DNA of 64,000 nucleotides, from contig CM065805.1 in the NCBI GenBank assembly GCA_033398695.1, positions 165,765,787-165,829,786 of the forward strand, written 5' to 3'. Shown piece after piece: positions 35,701-45,941 of the stretch (positions are counted from its first letter, which is position 1; every line of letters begins with the position of its first letter). The position numbers and the translations under genes were made by a program. Origin of the DNA: Orobanche coerulescens (Eukaryota; Streptophyta; Magnoliopsida; Lamiales; Orobanchaceae). The notes beneath the pieces were generated by a model, which had not been told where the DNA came from, ran no database searches, and was given only the letters and a program-made list of their open reading frames with translations.

Positions 35701-38700
35701 TTTAGGTGACTCGAATAGTTGACTCAGATATAATCTAGTTGACTCGAATAGTTGACTTTTAGGTGCGTCTTAGGTGATTTAAATATAACTTAGGTTACTC
35801 GAATGTATTTTAATTGACTCAAAGATATGATTATATTTTAGGTGACTTGAATAGGCGACTAGAATGTAATTTAGGTGACTCGAATATGTGACTCGAACGT
35901 ATTTTAGGGGGCTCGAATATATTCTAGGTGACTCGTCCTGACTCGAACGTATTTTAGAGGACTCAAGATTAATTTAGGTGACTTAAATGTATTTAGGTAA
36001 CTCGAATAGGTGACTCAAATGTATTATGTGTTACTTGAATAAGTGAATCGATTTAAACTTGAATAAGTGTCTATATTCGAATAAAGGTAGAAATCAGAAA
36101 TTTGAGTATCATAATACTTGTTAAACTTTGGATGAAAAGAATTCTCATATATTCAAAAGGATACGACGCAATTTGTCTCTTTAATAAATTCATTCAATCA
36201 ATAATTTCAATGCGTAAACTCAGACAATACTCGTTCAATTATAAGAGAATTTTTTTCCATTTAAAGGTTTATAACAATTATTTTAATACTCAACTTATCT
36301 TTTTTTACCTTTGCTCGAATATATTCGAGCTACTTATTCGAATAATATAAAATACATTCGAGTCACATATTCGAATAATATAAAATACATTCGAGTCACC
36401 TGTTTGAGTAACATGGAATATATTCAAGTTACCTATTCGACTCACTTAAGATACATTTGAATAACTCAAAACAAGTTTAACTCACATATCCAAGTCACCT
36501 AAAATACATTAATCACCTAAAATACATTTGAATAACACAATACACATTCGACTCACCTATTGGAGTCACCTAAATTACACTCGAGTAACCTATAATACAT
36601 TCGAGTCACCTATTTGAGTCATTTAACTACGATCGGATAACACAAAACACATTCGAGTCACCTATAATACATTCGAGTCACCTATTTGAGTCATTTAACT
36701 ACGATCGGATAACACAAAACACATTCGAGTCACCTAAAACATATTCGAATAACAAAAACTAATTTGAGTCAGCTATTCGAATCACCTAAATTACATTCGA
36801 GTCACATAAAACACATACGAATAATATTAAATACATTGGAGTCACCTGAAATATAATAAAAGAATATAAAACATATTTGAGTCACCTAAAATTTGTTCAA
36901 GTAACTTAAAAAACATTCGAATCACTTAAAATACATTTGTATATGTATCTCGAATGTGTTATTTGAGTATGTAATTAGAATACATTCGAATGAAAATTAA
37001 AATCGACTACTTAAATGTCGAAAGAGTTGTTAAACATTTAAGTGAAGAAAATAATCTTATATTGAAAAGGGTATAGTGCACTATTTCCACAATTAGTATG
37101 TAGGTCTGACATGTCCTATTGGTTTAATGTTGAATTGGGACAACTTGGTTAGGGTAGCCAATTACTAAGTCGTGTCGTAAATTCGTAGTGAGTGAGTGAG
37201 ACTTTTGGCACACTACACGTATCTGTGGGCTCATAAGAGTAAGACTCTGGAAAAGCTCGAAAGCAACAGTTCTGACTCATGCTATTGTTAAAAACAAAGA
37301 AATCCCCGAACGTAAGGTCCTTAAATATTTCGTTTTGATGCATATATCATGCTTAGTTGACTGTTACTGTTTAATTGACTTTATTGTGTTTATGTTCGTT
37401 TTTATTCAAATATCATGCTTAGTTGACTTTTACTGCTTATTTGTTCTGCTATTTTGTTGTGTTTATTTTTTTCTAAGAACATTCTGAAGAGTTTAGTTTA
37501 TTGGACCAATTGCAAAATAAATTACGAACTTTTCAGATTTTTATTAGTTAGAATACAAATTTTTTCTGGTTGTAATTCGATATAGAAACTATTTAATTTT
37601 GTCAAAAAAAAATTCCGGCCAAAAAATTGCAAGGATAATGTAGACGCCTTATATGTCACGTTCTCTCCACATGCTCTTTTTTTTTACGGCAAATATATCC
37701 ATTCAATAGATGAAAAAAGATCATTACAACAGGATAATTAGATAGTGTTGGAGCATTTCCCATCCATAAATTAGAGATGCTCCTAGCCATGAGACAATAC
37801 AAATCATTGGCTTCAATGCAGAAATAGAATTTGGGCTACAATGGGCTTACAACAAGCCTAACAACTAACCCAAACAATCAATCAAACAGCTTTCGCATAT
37901 GGTAAATGGCCCAAGATGGAGGAGAATCCACATTCTTTGAGTCTATCCAGTTACGAATCATTTCTTTGATTAGTATAGGCGCGATTCGACTATGCGTGGT
38001 CTCGTGATGGTCCAAAATAACCACAATAACGACAGCGGCTTGTTGCTGAGAGAGGTAGATGAGATTGGTGTTCACTCTTGCTCCTTTTCTAATAGAAACT
38101 CGATGAAGCAAATCATTCCAAAAAGGCCAAAGATGCATAGGCATTTCAACAAACACCCTGGGAGCAACAATAAAACAGAATACAACCAAACACAACAGTA
38201 AATAACAAAGCACTAACAAGCCAAAATAAACGTTAAAACAGAGGCCACAAAATGAGAAAACCAGAACATCCACACACAGAAAGGCATGAGCTTTAGAGCA
38301 GACCCAGGTCGATAATGAAACTAAGCCACATCACATCCATGGAGGTTTCGGATCTGGTCGTGGTGGGAACAGATCCGCGGACGAAGGCGCTCCAGAGAAG
38401 GAGAATGGCGGAAATAGAGGCGGCGACGGCTCAGGTGGTGGTCGTGGATCTGCAGAGGAAGCCATGTTTGTGGTGAATAAAATCTCGGTGTTCACTTCGC
38501 ATCAACAACCGGGGAGACGAAAACCAGAGCCTCCATGGCGAAGGGGAGAGACTCCATAGCGGAGAGGACAGCCTCCACCATGGAGGAGAGAGCTCCAAAA
38601 AATTGGAGGGAAAAGACCACCACTAACCTAGGGTTGGGTGGAGAGAAAAGGTTTTTAGAGAGAAGGCAGTGCTTCTCTCTCATCCTTTGCGAGGGCGGCC

Positions 38701-41700
38701 CAATTCCTTCGTTCTCTCCACATGTTCAAAGCCACACAGATATTACATAAAATTTCTATTTAAATTTTACAAAACAAAAATTCACGAGGTTTAGTAAACA
38801 ATTCTTAAAAATCATTTTTTATTTTTCTTCAAATTCCAATAGAAATTTCATGTACTATCTACGTGGTGTGGCACATGAGACGTCTTCGGCGTTTTTGTCA
38901 TCAATTTTTTGGCCGAAAAAAATGCACCGTGTATCTATTTGTCAAACTTAAATAGCTCATATGTCGAATTACATGCCAAAAAAAGTTCATGCTCTAATTG
39001 ATAAAAATCTAAAAGTTCGTGATATGTTTTGCAACTAACCCTAATATAATTGTAAAATAGAACCGACTGCACAGAACAATAGATATCCTATATAAAAAGG
39101 TCTCTTTGAAATTTAAAAACATATCTATAAGTGTTGGCAAATTAAAAAACATATACAAAACTAAGGTCCAAATTAAAAAAAAAAAAAAAAAACTAAGGTC
39201 CATTGACATATCAGCTAAACACAGATAAACCTCAAGCATTGGAAACCGGCTTTAATTGTTTGTTCAGTGCCGAACCATTCGTAGTTAGTGGTGGTGGACT
39301 ATCTTTTCATATGCAGCTCATTACTTAAATAACATTCTGAATATGAATTGATGACTCACTCAATCAGGCCATCGATATTGGGAAGCAGCTAGCAAGAAGG
39401 CATTTTATTCATCATGTTTTTGGGTAAGCACATATCATTCCTTTATATGTATTCCCCAATATAAGTGGCAAAAAATACCCAAATGCCGAAATATCGAGTT
39501 TATTGTACCGAAAAATTACCAAAATAACGAAAATTTTGGTATACCGGATTTTCGGTACGATATGGTACCATACCATAATTTTTCATTACGGTAACAGTAT
39601 GAAAATATAATATTTTAGGTATATATCAATATATCGATTTGTTTTGGTATTTTGGTTGCTCGGTATTTTGGTGTATATCAGTATATTAAGTTCATTTCTA
39701 TATTTTGGTAGTTCGACATTTCGGTAAGTTCGATATATACCAATACCGAAATAAAATTCGGTAATACCGAAACTTCGGTACGATATCGGTATGGACCGAA
39801 AGCCATACCGAAATTTTGGTATAACGAACTTCGGTATACGGAAATGTTCGGTGGGTATGAATTTTTTATGCTGAAAATGTCGTATGATATACGGTATGGA
39901 TAAACATTTTCCACACGGTACGATAATCCATCTCTATTACCAGGTTTTGGAACTTTGAACCTAAGATGTAATTTTATATACATGTAGGGAAAATGAATTT
40001 GAGGATGGAAACCACTTCTATCGATTCCTTGAACACGAGCCCTTCATACCAAAATGCTACAACTTCCGAGGGGTGGTGAATGATTGTGAGCCTAAGGCTG
40101 CTATCTCAGTGAGCCGGGGACTCGCCTGCATAATGTCAGCAGTACTCGAGTCCTATGCCTCTGATGATCGAAGGCATCTTGATTTCATCGGAATTGGCAA
40201 CAGCGAAGAGTTTCGTAGGTAATCTAATACTTGCCCTGGATTAGTTGAAGTTTGAACTTACATTGTAATCATCTAATTTTGAACTTATTTTCCTGCAGAT
40301 ATGTAAATTTAGTGGAGGATCTGCAGAGAGTAAACCTCCTAACTCTTTCCCATGAAGAAAAGATGGCATTCTTCTTGAATCTGCACAATGCCATGGCTAT
40401 TCATGCTGTTATCAGAGTTGGTCATCCAGGAGGAATGATTGATCGGAGGCCCTTTTTTGCTGAATTCTTGTACGTAGTCGGTGGATACCCGTACTCTTTA
40501 AGCTCTATTAAAAATGGCATTCTCAGAAGCAACAGAAGACCACCGTACTCGCTAATAAGGCCGTTTACTAATGGCGACAAGCGTCTGGAGGTAATGAAAA
40601 AGCTTACATTACACCAACTACGGTTTAATTGCATCAAAATCTCTCCAGTTCTTATATATAGACGTCAAATCTCCTTTATTTATGCCCAATCTGTAGCTAT
40701 TGCCATCCAAAAGGGACTAATGGTGTTAGTTTTTAGACTGAATTGCACCAAACTCCCTCCAGTTCTTCTACATAGGCGTCAAACCCCCCCTATCTTTTCG
40801 TGTAGCTATTTCCGCCCAAACGGGACTAATGGTGTTAGTTTTCAGTGACATTCGACTTAATTGCCCCCAATTACTTTAACAACATTATCCATTTTGAATC
40901 CCATCCGATATTTCGATAAGCATATTTGAAAATGATTTTTCGAAAAATGTAATACTAATACTCTTGTTGGAATGTAATGTTAATATGCAAGAACCGAAGG
41001 GGGTTTGGCGCCAATCCGTAAACAAAAGACAGTCTCAACTTTTCGCGCATGCTATGCACGTACTGTTAGAATTGGACGGAAGGGGATTTTTATTTACAAT
41101 ATAGGGGGTTTGGCATAGAGGGTTTGACGCCTATATACAAGAACTGGAGAGGGTTCGGTGCAATTTTACCCATCTAAGAACTGAAGCTAGACCGAGCTAA
41201 AACAACTGTTTGTTTGTGTTCTTTGTGCAGTTGGCTTTTGCCAAAGTGAATCAATTAATACATTTTGGGATATGGAACGCAACAAGAGGAAGCCCGTCTA
41301 TCAGATTTTTCACTCCCCAAAGCATCGAGTCTGAACTGAAAAATGCTGCTAGGGAGTTCTTCCAAAGGGATGATGGGATGCAAGTTGACCTTGCCAAGAG
41401 AACTATCCACCTCTCCCGGATTATTAAGTGGTGAGTGATATCACAGAACAACGTGAACATTTTTGTTTATGGGATAATAAGAAAACTACCCTTGAAATTT
41501 AGTCCAATTACAACATAATCAAGTTATCTTTAAATATTGCAAATGATATACCTTAAGACCCTCTTTGTTCTAAGACTCAAAATACCGGAACCCGAATATC
41601 AATAACCGTTTCTATGAGCCAACAACTTCTTACACGTCTTAGATTAACTTTATGGCACATTATTCGTTCTTTCCCCTTTTAATATTTAAAAAGTAAAATT

Positions 41701-42829
41701 GTTTTCCTCTCTCCTCTTTTTATATTTACAAAAGTATAACTACTTTGCTCTCTCCTCTTTTTATATTTAATGTAAGAAAATGCAACTACTTCTCTGTCAT
41801 CTTTTTATTTTAAATATTATAGCTAAATATTAAATAATAATACAATATTGTCTATTTTTTCAGACATGTTTGACATCCGTGGTAAAAAAGTAAGGATCTT
41901 ACCTCTAAAACAAAGAAGCATTCATGTTATTCACATCATTTAGAATACTCGGGATTTTGAATACCAGAATTCTAAATTCCATTAAATTTTCGAACAAACA
42001 TGCCCTATAGGTTTTCGTTTGTCTTCCCTTATCACAGTCGTTGCAATTTGTAAGCATAAAACATACTCCCTCCGTCCCAGCTAACTTGAGCATTTTGACT
42101 TTATATGGTCAATAATTGTCAAGTTTGACTAAAAATTAATCTCAAACTATAATGGTAAAATATTTAACAAAATTATATTATGAAACTTCACCATCTAAAG
42201 TTTCATAATATAATTTTGTTAAATATTTTACCATTATATTTTGAGATTAATTCTTAGTCAGACTTAGAAATTATTGACTATATAAAGTTAAAATGCTCAT
42301 GTTAGCTGGGACGGAGGGAGTATATGTTTTAGGGGTTGTGGTGGTTGTATTTTGGAAAGATAATTGTTTTTTTCTTTTTTTGGCAAAAGCTAAAGGCTTA
42401 GTTATCCTCTCTTTTCAGGATAATTACGAGAACAGTCGAAGCTTAGTCTAATTACAAAAAGAACCCACTTATCTTTCAAAATTATAAATACCACTTAGTG
42501 AATGCGAAAATTCGCTTCCAGGCAGCTAGAGCTATTTGTAATTTTAAAGCATAATTTTTTTTTTTTTTTTGTGATTAAGCTAAACTTAGGGGGATAGTAT
42601 TGCAATTATCCATTTCTTTCTTTCTTTCTTTCTCCCCCTAAATCAAGGTCAAACTCTTCCACAAAAATCCTGCAGGTATAGTGCAGATTTCGGACAAGAA
42701 AAGGAAATCCTAAAGTGGATGATGACCTACTTAGATGCATGTAAGGCTGGTCTATTGACACATCTCTTGAGTGATGGGGGTTCTATCAATATAGTTTACC
42801 AGAGTTATGACTGGTCTTTGAATTCCTGA
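28795..42829 (+). CDS. Glutaredoxin-DEP-DUF547 protein, six exons
   Basis: Exons 28795-29667, 39368-39423, 39988-40218, 40299-40590, 41231-41430 and 42676-42829 all use GT-AG borders and join in frame to 601 aa; the stop is TGA 42827-42829. Domains: a low-complexity N-terminus; glutaredoxin-like fold, residues about 133-215, with active-site CRDS (C144-S147), cis-proline P186 and GG196-197; DEP domain, about 255-335, split by introns 1 and 2; DUF547, about 387-530 (MAFFLNLHNAMAIHAV, GGYPYSLSSIKNGIL, IHFGIWNATRGSP). This architecture exists in Arabidopsis; biochemical function is not established, a redox or signalling adaptor role being a guess. The active site is CxxS, so dithiol chemistry is unlikely. 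No signal peptide is visible. Intron 1 (9.7 kb) is packed with transposons, yet no exon is damaged. Upstream lies the Mutator-like element. Confidence 0.93.
29668..30386 (+). other. Start of intron 1, AT-rich
   Basis: Donor AAAG|GTATTC is followed by a (TTA)n microsatellite (29687-29722) and AT-rich sequence. Nothing coding is seen. Confidence 0.7.
30397..30523. mobile_element. 127-bp Mutator-type MITE
   Basis: The left end GG..CGGATCTAGTGCAGTACA and the right end (reverse complement GG..GGGGATTTGGTGCAGTACA) are inverted repeats. The flanks TACTAAGATA (30387-30396 and 30524-30533) are an exact 10-bp direct repeat, or 9 bp plus chance. A CA/TG-rich central palindrome lies at 30450-30490. Confidence 0.75.
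30649..31283 (+). repeat. Four-copy tandem repeat of ~170 bp in intron 1
   Basis: Units start with CACGACTGTTAAAACTTA at 30649, 30781, 30953 and 31121 (spacing 132, 172, 168). The first copy lacks the last ~40 bp. G homopolymer runs precede copies 1 and 3. Every unit contains GTAGAGCTGG(T/C)CA, the same word that starts the hAT-like element at 31169. Open frames across the array are by-products. Confidence 0.92.
31169..31700. mobile_element. Candidate hAT-like element rich in GGCCCGGCCC
   Basis: The left end TAGAGCTGGCCAATGGGCC and the right end (reverse complement TAGAGGTGGTCATGTGACGG) are imperfect inverted repeats. Flanking 8-mers TGTGAGAG and AGTGAGTC match at only 5 positions. Arms are GC-rich with CAGCCCGGCCC words, the centre AT-rich. 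The left end overlaps the last unit of the tandem array. Confidence 0.4.
31701..32696 (+). other. Intron 1 spacer
   Basis: AT-rich sequence with no gene, repeat boundary or RNA gene that I can recognise. Confidence 0.6.
32697..33050. repeat. AAAGGCGCG-type repeat in intron 1
   Basis: Both edges carry GTTAAAGG in inverted orientation (32701 and, reverse-complemented, near 33035), with GGCGCG, AGGCGTG and CACGCCTTAGG words inside each edge and an AT-rich centre. It resembles a widespread plant MITE class. No target duplication is identified. Confidence 0.4.
33071..33270 (+). repeat. Perfect 100-bp tandem duplication
   Basis: 33071-33170 and 33171-33270 are identical base for base by eye (start AACTAGGGGTTCTTTCTC, end TTCCGAAATA), so the duplication is very recent. 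Confidence 0.95.
33423..35520 (-). pseudogene. Decayed non-LTR reverse transcriptase with endonuclease-like C-terminus (copy 1)
   Basis: Pieces in shifting frames run from 35520 down to the stop at 33423. Visible are the RT motifs GIRPIAVGTIWRRL (35390), VDFSNAFNLVDR (35205), a QQGDPL box followed by a stop (35030), catalytic YLDDGTAIGD (34940), a thumb-like region, a zinc motif CPVCHKACLDSFGEHAVHC (33935-33990) and a nuclease-like FGWIGGKHACVDLTG segment (33745-33785). It resembles copy 2 (61515-64000) at roughly 60% in the RT core. The 5' side stops abruptly at the minisatellite. It is antisense to the host gene, inside intron 1. Several frameshifts and stops make it non-functional. Confidence 0.85.
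35530..36970. repeat. Two-armed GTGACTCGAA minisatellite
   Basis: The left arm (about 35580-36075) consists of variants of TTAGGTGACTCGAATGTATT; the right arm (about 36305-36970) carries the same word in reverse complement (ACATTCGAGTCACCTAAAAT). A unique centre of about 230 bp separates them. Unit spacing varies, roughly 20-35 bp. Within the right arm a 72-bp segment with GATCGGATAACACAAAAC is duplicated (36631 and 36703). No coding potential. Confidence 0.9.
36971..37658 (+). other. Intron 1 spacer with ~66-bp duplication
   Basis: AT-rich. ATATCATGCTTAGTTGACT occurs near 37343 and again near 37409, marking a short tandem duplication. No gene is seen. Confidence 0.6.
37674..38709 (-). mobile_element. 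Retroposon with poly(A) and 15-bp target duplication (LINE-derived?)
   Basis: The exact direct repeat CGTTCTCTCCACATG flanks it (37659-37673 and 38710-38724). On the minus strand it starts with a CT-rich leader, has an ATG-led stretch rich in proline and serine (MASSADPRPPPEPSPP, about 38460) and ends in a poly(A) run (37676-37684), the marks of target-primed reverse transcription. The tail TCTATTGAATGGATATATTT resembles plant L1-type LINE tails. One open frame, 38273-37878, has no recognisable domain. At 1036 bp with no RT, it is either an internally deleted LINE or a retrocopy of a cellular RNA. Confidence 0.75.
38725..39367 (+). other. End of intron 1
   Basis: AT-rich, with an A-run at 39175-39192, ending in acceptor CAATCAG|GCC. 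No gene is seen. Confidence 0.7.
39465..39945. repeat. Degenerate ACCGAAA-rich MITE-like repeat in intron 2
   Basis: The block is full of TTTCGGTA and TACCGAAA words in both orientations and fills most of the intron between exons 2 and 3. The right edge in reverse complement starts TAGAGATGGATTATCG, hAT-MITE-like. The left edge is uncertain and flanking 8-mers do not match convincingly. Confidence 0.5.
40623..41169. mobile_element. Inverted-repeat MITE in intron 4
   Basis: The left end TTTAATTGCATCAAAATCTC and the right end (reverse complement TAAAATTGCACCGAACCC) continue with the shared CTCTCCAGTTCTT-TATATAG-CGTCAAA. A third, direct copy of this arm begins near 40738. No target duplication was established. 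Confidence 0.65.
42066..42320. mobile_element. Stowaway MITE (Tc1/mariner type)
   Basis: CTCCCTCCGTCCC at the left end and GGGACGGAGGGAG at the right end are perfect inverted repeats, flanked by TA on both sides (42064-42065, 42321-42322). The 255-bp element is nearly a full palindrome and lies in intron 5. Confidence 0.97.
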
Positions 42830-43018
42830 CAAATGTAGGAGTTCTGTAAATATGTATGAGTATTGGGATTTTTATGGTGAGTAATTCTTTTTCAGAAGAA
42901 TTAAAATTTTACAGTGCCATTTCCCGTTGTTTTATAGTGAACCTACTCTTGGGTTAAAATTTTGATTAATACAAATTTCATGTGTAAGAAGATGAACAAA
43001 TATTTCTATCTTGCCTTT
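42830..43018 (+). other. 3' flank of the glutaredoxin-DEP-DUF547 gene
   Basis: A short presumed 3' UTR with T-rich stretches; the next recognisable sequence is the truncated edge of element D. Confidence 0.5.
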
Positions 43019-43050
43019 ACGGGCGTAGCGCAGTTGGCACCCGGATAGCA
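43019..43050 (+). other. tRNA-head-like fragment with pol III A-box
   Basis: GGGCGTAGCGCAGTTGGCA at 43021 fits the tRNA/SINE A-box consensus TRGCNNAGYNGG exactly. No B-box follows within 70 bp, so this is not a complete tRNA or SINE. It lies exactly where element D is cut off. Confidence 0.35.
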
Positions 43051-43701
43051 GAATGTTCCTCCCAAACTCACGTTCTACCGTATTCTTGAATTTCCTAAAT
43101 TTTTCAAAAGCCTCATGTTTATGCTTCAAGAAATATGCCCATACATACTTTGAGAAATCATCAATAAAGGTTATCAGATATTGATAACCGCTTGTTGACT
43201 TTTGTTTGATCTTCCCGAGCACATCTGAGTGGATTAATTCCAACGGCTCCCTTGTTCTGAACTGACTCTTTGTAAGGCAGTTGATGTGCCTTACCATATT
43301 GACATCTAGCACACACAGTATCATGTTGGATCTTGAATTGAGGAAGTCCCTTCAGCATGGACTTCTGCATCATAATCTTCAGTTTGCAATAATTGACATG
43401 TCCAAGTCGTGCATGCCATAGGTCTCCAGTGTCACTTCTCCTAGCTTTCTCAACGTAGGCTTCTTCAGCGGACATCATATAGATAGCCTTCATTTTTGGT
43501 CCTTCCACGAACGGTGTACCTATGACTTTCAATTCACAATACACTTTCACATCGTTCGGGCCAAACAACACATAATTACCTGAAGCAGTTAATTGTGGTA
43601 CTGACAACAGGTGCTTCTTCATCCCTGGGACATGATAGACATTGTCGAGTTGTACTTCTTCATGTCCGTACCTTTGTGGCAGTTGTGTCTTGCCAACATG
43701 G
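43050..43701 (-). pseudogene. Element D pol fragment (integrase N-terminal half)
   Basis: On the minus strand the frame reads VQLDNVYHVPGMKKHLLSV, then the integrase zinc domain LWHARLGHVNYCKL...CARCQYGKAH and the start of the integrase core (LIHSDVLG, FIDDFSKYVWAYFLKHK), ending near 43050 in NTVEREFGRN. One frameshift lies near 43240. At its upstream end it joins in frame with 58002-58150 across the C insertion. RT and RNase H are missing. Confidence 0.87.
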
Positions 43702-43712
43702 TGTTGGGATTC

Positions 43713-44953
43713 TGTTGGGATAAATAATATTGTTTTGATAATTGCCAAACAACAAAAGCTTGATACAGCAAGCCCTGTATCGAAAGCCGGTTGAAGTTGC
43801 AATCCTGTATCGAAGACCTTATCATAGCGCCAGCATACAGCAAAGCTTTCACGCTACTAAGATACAGTAATAAAGTCTTAGTTAAAAAGCCAAGTATGGA
43901 AGCTGCCTCGAAACCTCAATACAGCAACCTTCCATACAGCGTCGGACTACTCCAAAATGCTTACAGTGCTAGTGGATACAGCATTCACATCGGAACAGGA
44001 CTGAAGACCGCTTTAAAAGGAATCTTTAGTATTCACTAAAGTCAAGTACCGTTTGATAAAGAAGTATTTAAATACTGAAAGGATAAAGTATTTAAATCAT
44101 CAAGTCGCTGAGATCTTCAAATCCCGCAATATCCGGATCCTGGTCTATTCAAATTGTCACGGAATCTTGTCCAACGGATCTATCTCAACGGATATATTAT
44201 TCAGAAGACTATATATATCTCATAAGAGCGTTGAAGATAAAAAAAAAAACCGAAGTTACCAAGTGAAGAAGCTATCATTATATACATCAGAGCAAAACAT
44301 ATCTCCAGAAGCTTTCTGCAAGTTAAGATCCAAAGAGATATACAGTGCTCAACATCAAGAACAGTCATCATCTGCTCAAGAACTTCATATTCAAAGCTGC
44401 TGTTCTTACCTGGTTACCTACCTTTTACCTTGTGTAAAAACTGAGCTCTGTGTGAACTCAACAAGTTATTCTGACCTGTGTGGGACGAATAAGAGGACGA
44501 AGCTTTGGAACTGTGTGTGAAGAAGCAAGTCAAGAAGGAAGCTTCAACCAATCTGTGTGAACGGTTGAAAGCGAAATTCTTTGTATCAATCTGTATGAAC
44601 GATACAAGGATAGGTTTGATTATAAATACATAGTTGTGTACGCAGTATTTATAATAAACATTTTACTCTTGTGTGGAGGACCAGTGGACGTAGAGGGGTT
44701 TACCTCGAACCACTTTAATTACTGTGTTATATACCTTTCGCCTTTACTGTTTTCATAACCGTGATTTATACAAGTATACACTGCAAAACCCTGTACGCAC
44801 CAAGCTAACAGGAGATTAGACCGAGTTGCTGTATCGACAGCAAATTTACTATTTTAAGACTTCCGCTACGCACTCCAAATTAGAAAATCAATACAGTTTG
44901 TTGTTTAAACATACTTTCAAAACTGTATCCAGTATACTGTGGAGGGACCAACA
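43713..44953 (+). repeat. 5' LTR of element B
   Basis: It starts TGTTGGGATAAAT and ends GACCAACA. A TATA-like box ACTATATATATCTC lies near 44209. It is paired with 47008-48245, with a few percent difference by eye. Confidence 0.93.
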
Positions 44954-44955
44954 AT

Positions 44956-44967
44956 TGGTATCGGAGC
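44956..44967 (+). other. Primer binding site of element B
   Basis: TGGTATCGGAGC lies two bases after the 5' LTR, identical to the site in A. Confidence 0.85.
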
Positions 44968-45065
44968 GGTTGATTCTAAAAAGAATCAGTCGTATTTTTA
45001 ACTGAATTAGATCCTTAAAAACATTTATTTTCGAAAACAGTCTTTGTAAATTCCCATCTTCTAAT

Positions 45066-45941
45066 ATGGATACCTTTATGTCTAACAAGATATCTATGTT
45101 TCACATTAACGAGTTTGATGACTGGAGAAACAGGATGAAGAACAAACTCAAAGCCTTCATTGGAGAATCAAAAGCTCTGCCCGCATCAACAAAGACCGAA
45201 GAATGTCTTCAGATGGTCACTGATAGTGACTCGTCTGATGATGAGCTAGAGGATAGAGCCTATGTGTGCTCTATGGCCGAAGTTAAAGAAGAAAATGAAG
45301 ACGGCGATGATGATGAGGTAAGCTCCACCTCAACTATTCCTATAAATGCATCTCATACCTTTGAAAATATGCTGAATGAATTTAATAACATTCAAACGGC
45401 CCATGAGATATTGAAAGGAGAAAACATACAGCTTGAAATTTCTAACTTAGAGCTGAAAGAAGAAAATGACTTGCTGAAGAATAATTACGAAAATATGTCA
45501 GTTGATTGCGAAAACAGCAAAGTTAATTTAGAAAAACTCATGGAGAGCAATCATCAACTTGCTCATAATCTAAATGAGACTAAGTCTTATCTTGAAAGCA
45601 AGACAAATGATTTGGCTCTACTCGAAGCCAAAGTAAAATCTCTCGAGAAACGTGAAGGAGAATTAGAGACAATCTTGAAATCTTTCGAGAAATCCTCTAA
45701 AAGAATGGAAGAGATCCTAAGCACTGGGCAACATGCTCATGATAAACGTGGCCTAGGGTACAACTCGTTCTCCAACAAAGAAAAATCTAGTACGGTATTC
45801 GTCAGGAGTGAGGAATCCATTCCTGTATCAAAAGAAGTTCCGAGTTCTGTGAAGGAACCTGTTGCACCGCGAACAGCAAAAGCTGCCATTCCGCCCCCGC
45901 AACTCTACTATTCGAGACAGTGGAACCAACAGCCACTGTAA
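45066..45941 (+). CDS. Element B shortened Gag (coiled-coil part)
   Basis: The 291-aa open frame starts MDTFMSNKISMFHINEFDDW, corresponding to the Gag start in A. After about residue 24 it jumps to the region beyond the zinc knuckle (KLKAFIGES). The capsid-like part and CCHC knuckle are thus deleted in frame. Residues about 95-225 form a long coiled coil (ELKEENDLLKNNYENM, KSFEKSSKRMEEIL), preceded by an acidic stretch (EENEDGDDDE). It may still pair with Gag of full elements through the coiled coil; that is inference. Confidence 0.8.
   Translation: MDTFMSNKISMFHINEFDDWRNRMKNKLKAFIGESKALPASTKTEECLQMVTDSDSSDDELEDRAYVCSMAEVKEENEDGDDDEVSSTSTIPINASHTFENMLNEFNNIQTAHEILKGENIQLEISNLELKEENDLLKNNYENMSVDCENSKVNLEKLMESNHQLAHNLNETKSYLESKTNDLALLEAKVKSLEKREGELETILKSFEKSSKRMEEILSTGQHAHDKRGLGYNSFSNKEKSSTVFVRSEESIPVSKEVPSSVKEPVAPRTAKAAIPPPQLYYSRQWNQQPL

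Noticed and set aside
35530..36970. CRISPR-like repeat-spacer array
   Set aside because: Units are degenerate, spacing is irregular, orientation flips between arms, and the context is a plant intron.
39150..39205. SINE-like insertion around the A-run with direct repeat AACTAAGGTCCA
   Set aside because: The sequence between the repeats is only a short A-rich run; this is better explained by slippage or a small duplication.
43021..43050. Complete tRNA gene
   Set aside because: Only the A-box half is present; no B-box, anticodon arm or acceptor pairing follows.
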